This document shows, one piece after another, positions 61,053 through 64,000 of a stretch of DNA of 64,000 nucleotides. The position numbers and the translations under genes are program-made. This DNA comes from JAMXLO01 sp963832895 (lineage in GTDB: Bacteria; Pseudomonadota; Alphaproteobacteria; Acetobacterales; Acetobacteraceae): assembly GCA_963832895.1 (NCBI GenBank), contig CAWHVQ010000003.1:372001-436000 (forward strand). The letters are read 5' to 3'. The notes below the pieces were generated by a model that made no database searches, was not told the origin of the DNA, and worked only from the letters and a program-made list of their open reading frames with translations. The first letter of the stretch is position 1, and every line of letters starts with the position of its first letter.

Positions 61053-62156
61053 CTACACAACTCGTCCGCTGTCCGGCTCCATCAGATGCATCTGGTTCAG
61101 GTCCGCGGTTAGCGGCAGCATCTCACCGGGTTCCGCGTGCGTTGCGGGATCGACGCGGGCACAGACGGGATCGTGGCCGACGAAGAAGTGGACCATCGTC
61201 TCCATGCCCATCGGTTCGACCACATCAACCGGCAGCTCGACGCGCGTCCAGCCTGGGCGGCCGGTCTCATGGTATTCGAACAGATGCTCCGGCCGCAGCC
61301 CGAGCACCATCTCCTTGCCCTTGTACTTGCCATAACGATCGGTGCGCGAGGGAGGCACCGGCAGCACGATCTGGTCGGTGATGCGCACTGCCAACGCGCC
61401 ATTTGCGCCGTCCTGAATGCGCGCGGGCAGGAAGTTCATCGCGGGCGACCCGATGAATCCAGCCACGAACCGGGTCTTCGGGCTGTGGTACAGGTCCTGT
61501 GGCGACCCCACCTGCTCGATCACCCCGTGGTTCATCACCACGACGCGGTCGGCAAGCGTCATCGCCTCGATCTGGTCGTGCGTCACGTAGACGGTTGTCG
61601 TACGCACCGTCTGGTGCACCTTCTTGATCTCGGTTCGCATCTGCACGCGCAGCTTGGCATCCAGGTTCGACAGCGGTTCGTCGAACAAGAACACCTTCGG
61701 GTTACGCACGATGGCGCGGCCCATCGCGACACGCTGGCGCTGACCACCCGACAACGCGCGGGGCTTGCGATCCAGCAGCATGCCGATGTCGAGAATGCGC
61801 GCCGCCTCGTCCACTCGCCGCTTGATCTCGTCTTTCGGGAACTTCCGCAGCTTCAGGCCGAATGCCATGTTGTCGAACACGCTCATGTGCGGATACAGCG
61901 CGTAGTTCTGGAACACCATGGCGATGTCGCGATCGCGCGGCGGCACGTCGTTGACCACGTCGCCGCCGATCCAGATCTCACCTTCGGTGATCTCCTCGAG
62001 GCCGGCGATCATGCGCAGCGTGGTCGATTTGCCGCAGCCGGACGGTCCCACGAGGACCACGAACTCCCGATCGGCGATCTCGAGGTCGATGCCCTTCACC
62101 GCTTGCACGCCGCCATCGTAGTTCTTGACTACCTTGCGGCAGGAGACTTCAGCCAT
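61053..62156 (-). CDS. ABC importer ATPase, UgpC/MalK type
   Basis: A 367-residue carbohydrate-type ATPase. It has Walker A GPSGCGKSTTLR, the Q-loop VFQNYALYPHMSVFDNMAFG, signature LSGGQRQRVAMGRAIVRNPK, Walker B FLFDEPLSNLDAKLRVQM and VTHDQIEAMTLADR, then a C-terminal TOBE/OB regulatory domain (about 245-365). UgpC/MalK proteins of this length energise sugar or glycerol-3-phosphate importers. It follows the two permease genes on the same strand; the binding protein must lie beyond the right edge or elsewhere. Substrate unknown. Confidence 0.9.
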   Translation of the reverse strand: MAEVSCRKVVKNYDGGVQAVKGIDLEIADREFVVLVGPSGCGKSTTLRMIAGLEEITEGEIWIGGDVVNDVPPRDRDIAMVFQNYALYPHMSVFDNMAFGLKLRKFPKDEIKRRVDEAARILDIGMLLDRKPRALSGGQRQRVAMGRAIVRNPKVFLFDEPLSNLDAKLRVQMRTEIKKVHQTVRTTTVYVTHDQIEAMTLADRVVVMNHGVIEQVGSPQDLYHSPKTRFVAGFIGSPAMNFLPARIQDGANGALAVRITDQIVLPVPPSRTDRYGKYKGKEMVLGLRPEHLFEYHETGRPGWTRVELPVDVVEPMGMETMVHFFVGHDPVCARVDPATHAEPGEMLPLTADLNQMHLMEPDSGRVV

Positions 62157-62189
62157 GATCTTGTCGTTCCCTCGTGGTTGGCGGTGGAA

Positions 62190-63089
62190 TTATCCCTTGG
62201 TGGCGCCGGCAGTCAGGCCGGCAACGTAGTAGTCCATCAGGAAGGCGTAGATCAGAATCGGCGGCATCGAGGCGAGCACGACGGCCGCCATGATCTTGCC
62301 CCATTGGAAGACGTCGCCACGGATCAGGTCGCTGATGATGCCGACGGTCAGGACCATCTGGTTCGACGTGTAGAGATACGCCAACGGATATAGAAAGGCG
62401 CCCCAGCTCACCGTGAAGGCGAAGATCGTGGCGGCGATGATTCCGGGCATTGCCACCGGTATGAAGATCCGCCACAGCATCTGCAGGTAGCCGGCGCCGT
62501 CGATCAGCGCTGCCTCATCAAGTTCCTTTGGGATCGAGCTGAAGTAGCCGATCATGATCCAGGTGCAGAACGGCACTGCCAACGTCGGGTACAGCAGCAC
62601 CAGGCACCAGAAACTATTGATCAGGCCAAGCCAGCCGACGATCTGGAACAATGGCAGGAACAAGAGCGATGCAGGGATCAGGTAGGTTAGGAACACTCCG
62701 GTCGCCAGCGCCTGGCTGCCCCAGAACCCCATCCGCGCCAGGCTGAACGCGGCCAGCACCGAGATGGTGATGCTGATCGCGACCACGAGCACCGTGATGA
62801 TGACGGAGTTCAGGTAGTAGGTCTGGAAGTTCGGATACGTGATCAGGTACCAGAAGTTCTCGAGCGTGGGGTGGTGCGGGTACCAGGGATTGCCAGACTG
62901 AGCCGAAATCTCCGCCGAGGACTTGAAGCTGGTCATCAGCGTGTAGAACGGCGGGACCAGGAAGATCACCACAAAGAATCCGAGTGCTATGTAGCTGCCC
63001 CACAGCGCCCATGCGCGCTGGCGGTGGAGGCTTTGGTTCCGCCGCCTTGTCGTCGGCAATGTCTCGCCGGTCGCTGTGGTCGTGCTCAT
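62190..63089 (-). CDS. Carbohydrate-type ABC importer permease, MalG/UgpE-like
   Basis: A 299-residue protein with an N-terminal membrane segment at about 32-50 (SYIALGFFVVIFLVPPFYTL), the pattern MTSFKSSAEI that often follows it in this family, and five more membrane segments. The coupling loop is KELDEAALIDGAGYLQMLWR (EAA motif). The DEAALIDGAG EAA loop is typical of MalG/UgpE. Its start overlaps the end of the partner permease. Confidence 0.9.
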   Translation of the reverse strand: MSTTTATGETLPTTRRRNQSLHRQRAWALWGSYIALGFFVVIFLVPPFYTLMTSFKSSAEISAQSGNPWYPHHPTLENFWYLITYPNFQTYYLNSVIITVLVVAISITISVLAAFSLARMGFWGSQALATGVFLTYLIPASLLFLPLFQIVGWLGLINSFWCLVLLYPTLAVPFCTWIMIGYFSSIPKELDEAALIDGAGYLQMLWRIFIPVAMPGIIAATIFAFTVSWGAFLYPLAYLYTSNQMVLTVGIISDLIRGDVFQWGKIMAAVVLASMPPILIYAFLMDYYVAGLTAGATKG

Positions 63090-63991
63090 GCCGCGATCTC
63101 CTTGCTGCGCCGGGTGACGCCGCGCAGCACGAAGAATGCGGCGAAGGCGAGGATCGGGAACATGAACAGGCTGACTGACGCACCCAATGGGATGTCACCG
63201 GATTGGATTCCGACCTGGAACGCGTAGGTGGCGAATATGTGCGTCATATCCTGCGGTCCGCCGCCGGTCAGGATGCGGACGATGTCAAAGTCGGCGAAGG
63301 TCACGATCAGGCTGAACAGCACAGTTATGGCGATGATGTTTCGGATCATCGGCAGGGTGACGAAGAACATCTTCTGTATCGAGTTGGCGCCATCGATTGC
63401 TGCGGCCTCATAGAGCTGCTCCGGCACCGATTTCAGTGCGGCGAGATACATGATCATGAAAAATGGCGTGCCGAACCAGACATTCACGGTGATGGTGCAG
63501 AACCGGGCGATCCAGCCGACGCCGAGCCAGGGCACAGAGGCGAGGCCGAACTTGTTCAGGATCCAGTTGAAGGCTGAGTAGGAGGGATCGAACATCCACC
63601 ACCAGGCCAGTGTGGACAGCGCCAGTGGAACCACCCACGGCACCAGCAGCAGGCCGCGCCAGATGCGCTGGTTCTTGCCGGGGATGTTGTGCATCAGGTG
63701 GGCGATGATGAAGCCGAGCAGTGCCTTGAAGACCACCGCGGTGACGGCGAACAGGCAGCTCTGGAAGATGACGAGCTGGAACGTGTTGCGCCTCAGCAGG
63801 AACGCGAAGTTTCCCAGACCGACGAACGCGGTCATCTTCTTGTTCAGCATGCTGAGATAGATTGCGTAGAACGCCGGGTAGACCACGAAGCAGCCGATCA
63901 GCAAAATCAGCGGCAGGCACAGAAAGAAGGAGATGGTCGACCGCCGCTGGGTGAAGCGCTTCATGCTGCCAACGCGGCGGGTACCCGCCAT
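63086..63991 (-). CDS. Carbohydrate-type ABC importer permease, MalF/UgpA-like
   Basis: A 301-residue membrane protein, near the right edge. Six hydrophobic segments are visible, starting with TISFFLCLPLILLIGCFVVY. The coupling loop is EQLYEAAAIDGANSIQKMFF (EAA motif). ATG at 63991 is the longest start; an ATG at 63964 (MKRFTQRRSTIS) is also possible and gives a shorter N-terminus. The end overlaps the MalG-like gene by four bases. It is the first permease of the operon; the binding-protein gene probably lies just outside the window. Confidence 0.87.
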   Translation of the reverse strand: MAGTRRVGSMKRFTQRRSTISFFLCLPLILLIGCFVVYPAFYAIYLSMLNKKMTAFVGLGNFAFLLRRNTFQLVIFQSCLFAVTAVVFKALLGFIIAHLMHNIPGKNQRIWRGLLLVPWVVPLALSTLAWWWMFDPSYSAFNWILNKFGLASVPWLGVGWIARFCTITVNVWFGTPFFMIMYLAALKSVPEQLYEAAAIDGANSIQKMFFVTLPMIRNIIAITVLFSLIVTFADFDIVRILTGGGPQDMTHIFATYAFQVGIQSGDIPLGASVSLFMFPILAFAAFFVLRGVTRRSKEIAA

Positions 63992-64000
63992 CGCGGGAAC

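Noticed and set aside
1..64000. tRNA genes, insertion sequences or prophage parts
   Set aside because: Gaps between genes are mostly below 150 bases, no cloverleaf was recognised, and no transposase, integrase or phage gene is present.

Overview
The window is GC-rich DNA from an alphaproteobacterium. The closest fit is the Acetobacteraceae/Rhodospirillales, judged from the gene order djlA-like / amidase / rnpB / mraZ, a division cluster continuing into lpxC-bamD-recN-ligA, and an ATP synthase F0 operon with separate b and b' subunits and no F1 genes beside it. This placement is inferred from gene order and family features, not from a database match.

Layout. 1-3.9 kb: the start of a LysR regulator (minus) divergent from a large two-halved ABC exporter of CydDC type (plus). 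3.9-12.4 kb (all minus): a peptide/nickel-type ABC importer (dppA-B-C-D-F order) followed by a CocE/NonD hydrolase, a methyltransferase of clearly lower GC content and a metallophosphoesterase. 12.4-22.8 kb: accessory metabolism and efflux, comprising a molybdopterin oxidoreductase, a ketopantoate-reductase-like enzyme, an MhpD/FAH-type hydratase, an RND pump with its adaptor, and a second CocE/NonD hydrolase. 23-25 kb: a TerB/DnaJ protein, a cell-wall amidase and the RNase P RNA.

25.0-48.5 kb is the division and cell-wall (dcw) cluster: mraZ, rsmH, ftsL, ftsI, murE, murF, mraY, ftsW, murG, murC, murB, ddl, ftsQ, ftsA, ftsZ, lpxC, bamD, recN, ligA. Most genes overlap by a few bases. A sigma70-like promoter carrying four 10-bp-spaced MraZ boxes precedes mraZ. 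murD, normally between mraY and ftsW, is absent; its slot holds only a 30-codon reading frame whose start overlaps the mraY stop and whose stop overlaps the ftsW start.

48.6-64 kb: a small membrane protein, a leucine-rich-repeat protein, a TauD-type dioxygenase divergent from an HxlR regulator and OsmC, then (minus) ychF, pth, rplY, a hypothetical gene, the F0 operon atpI-B-E-F'-F, a TPR protein coupled to a small hypothetical gene and a hydantoinase, a secreted protein, and a sugar/glycerol-phosphate type ABC importer cut by the window end.

Two features cut across regions. First, seven genes (double ABC exporter, molybdopterin oxidoreductase, second CocE hydrolase, bamD, hxlR, osmC, TPR gene) carry single-base frame changes; seven of the eight look like +1 insertions, and one is in bamD, which is expected to be essential. 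Sequence or assembly error is the simplest explanation, so these genes are listed as CDS spanning the break. Second, a palindromic C/G-rich element (core CCCTCCCCTTGCGGGAGGG) occurs at five places, once as an inverted pair and once inside a reading frame. I found no CRISPR array, insertion sequence, prophage or tRNA, and no clear candidate for a wholly new multi-gene system.
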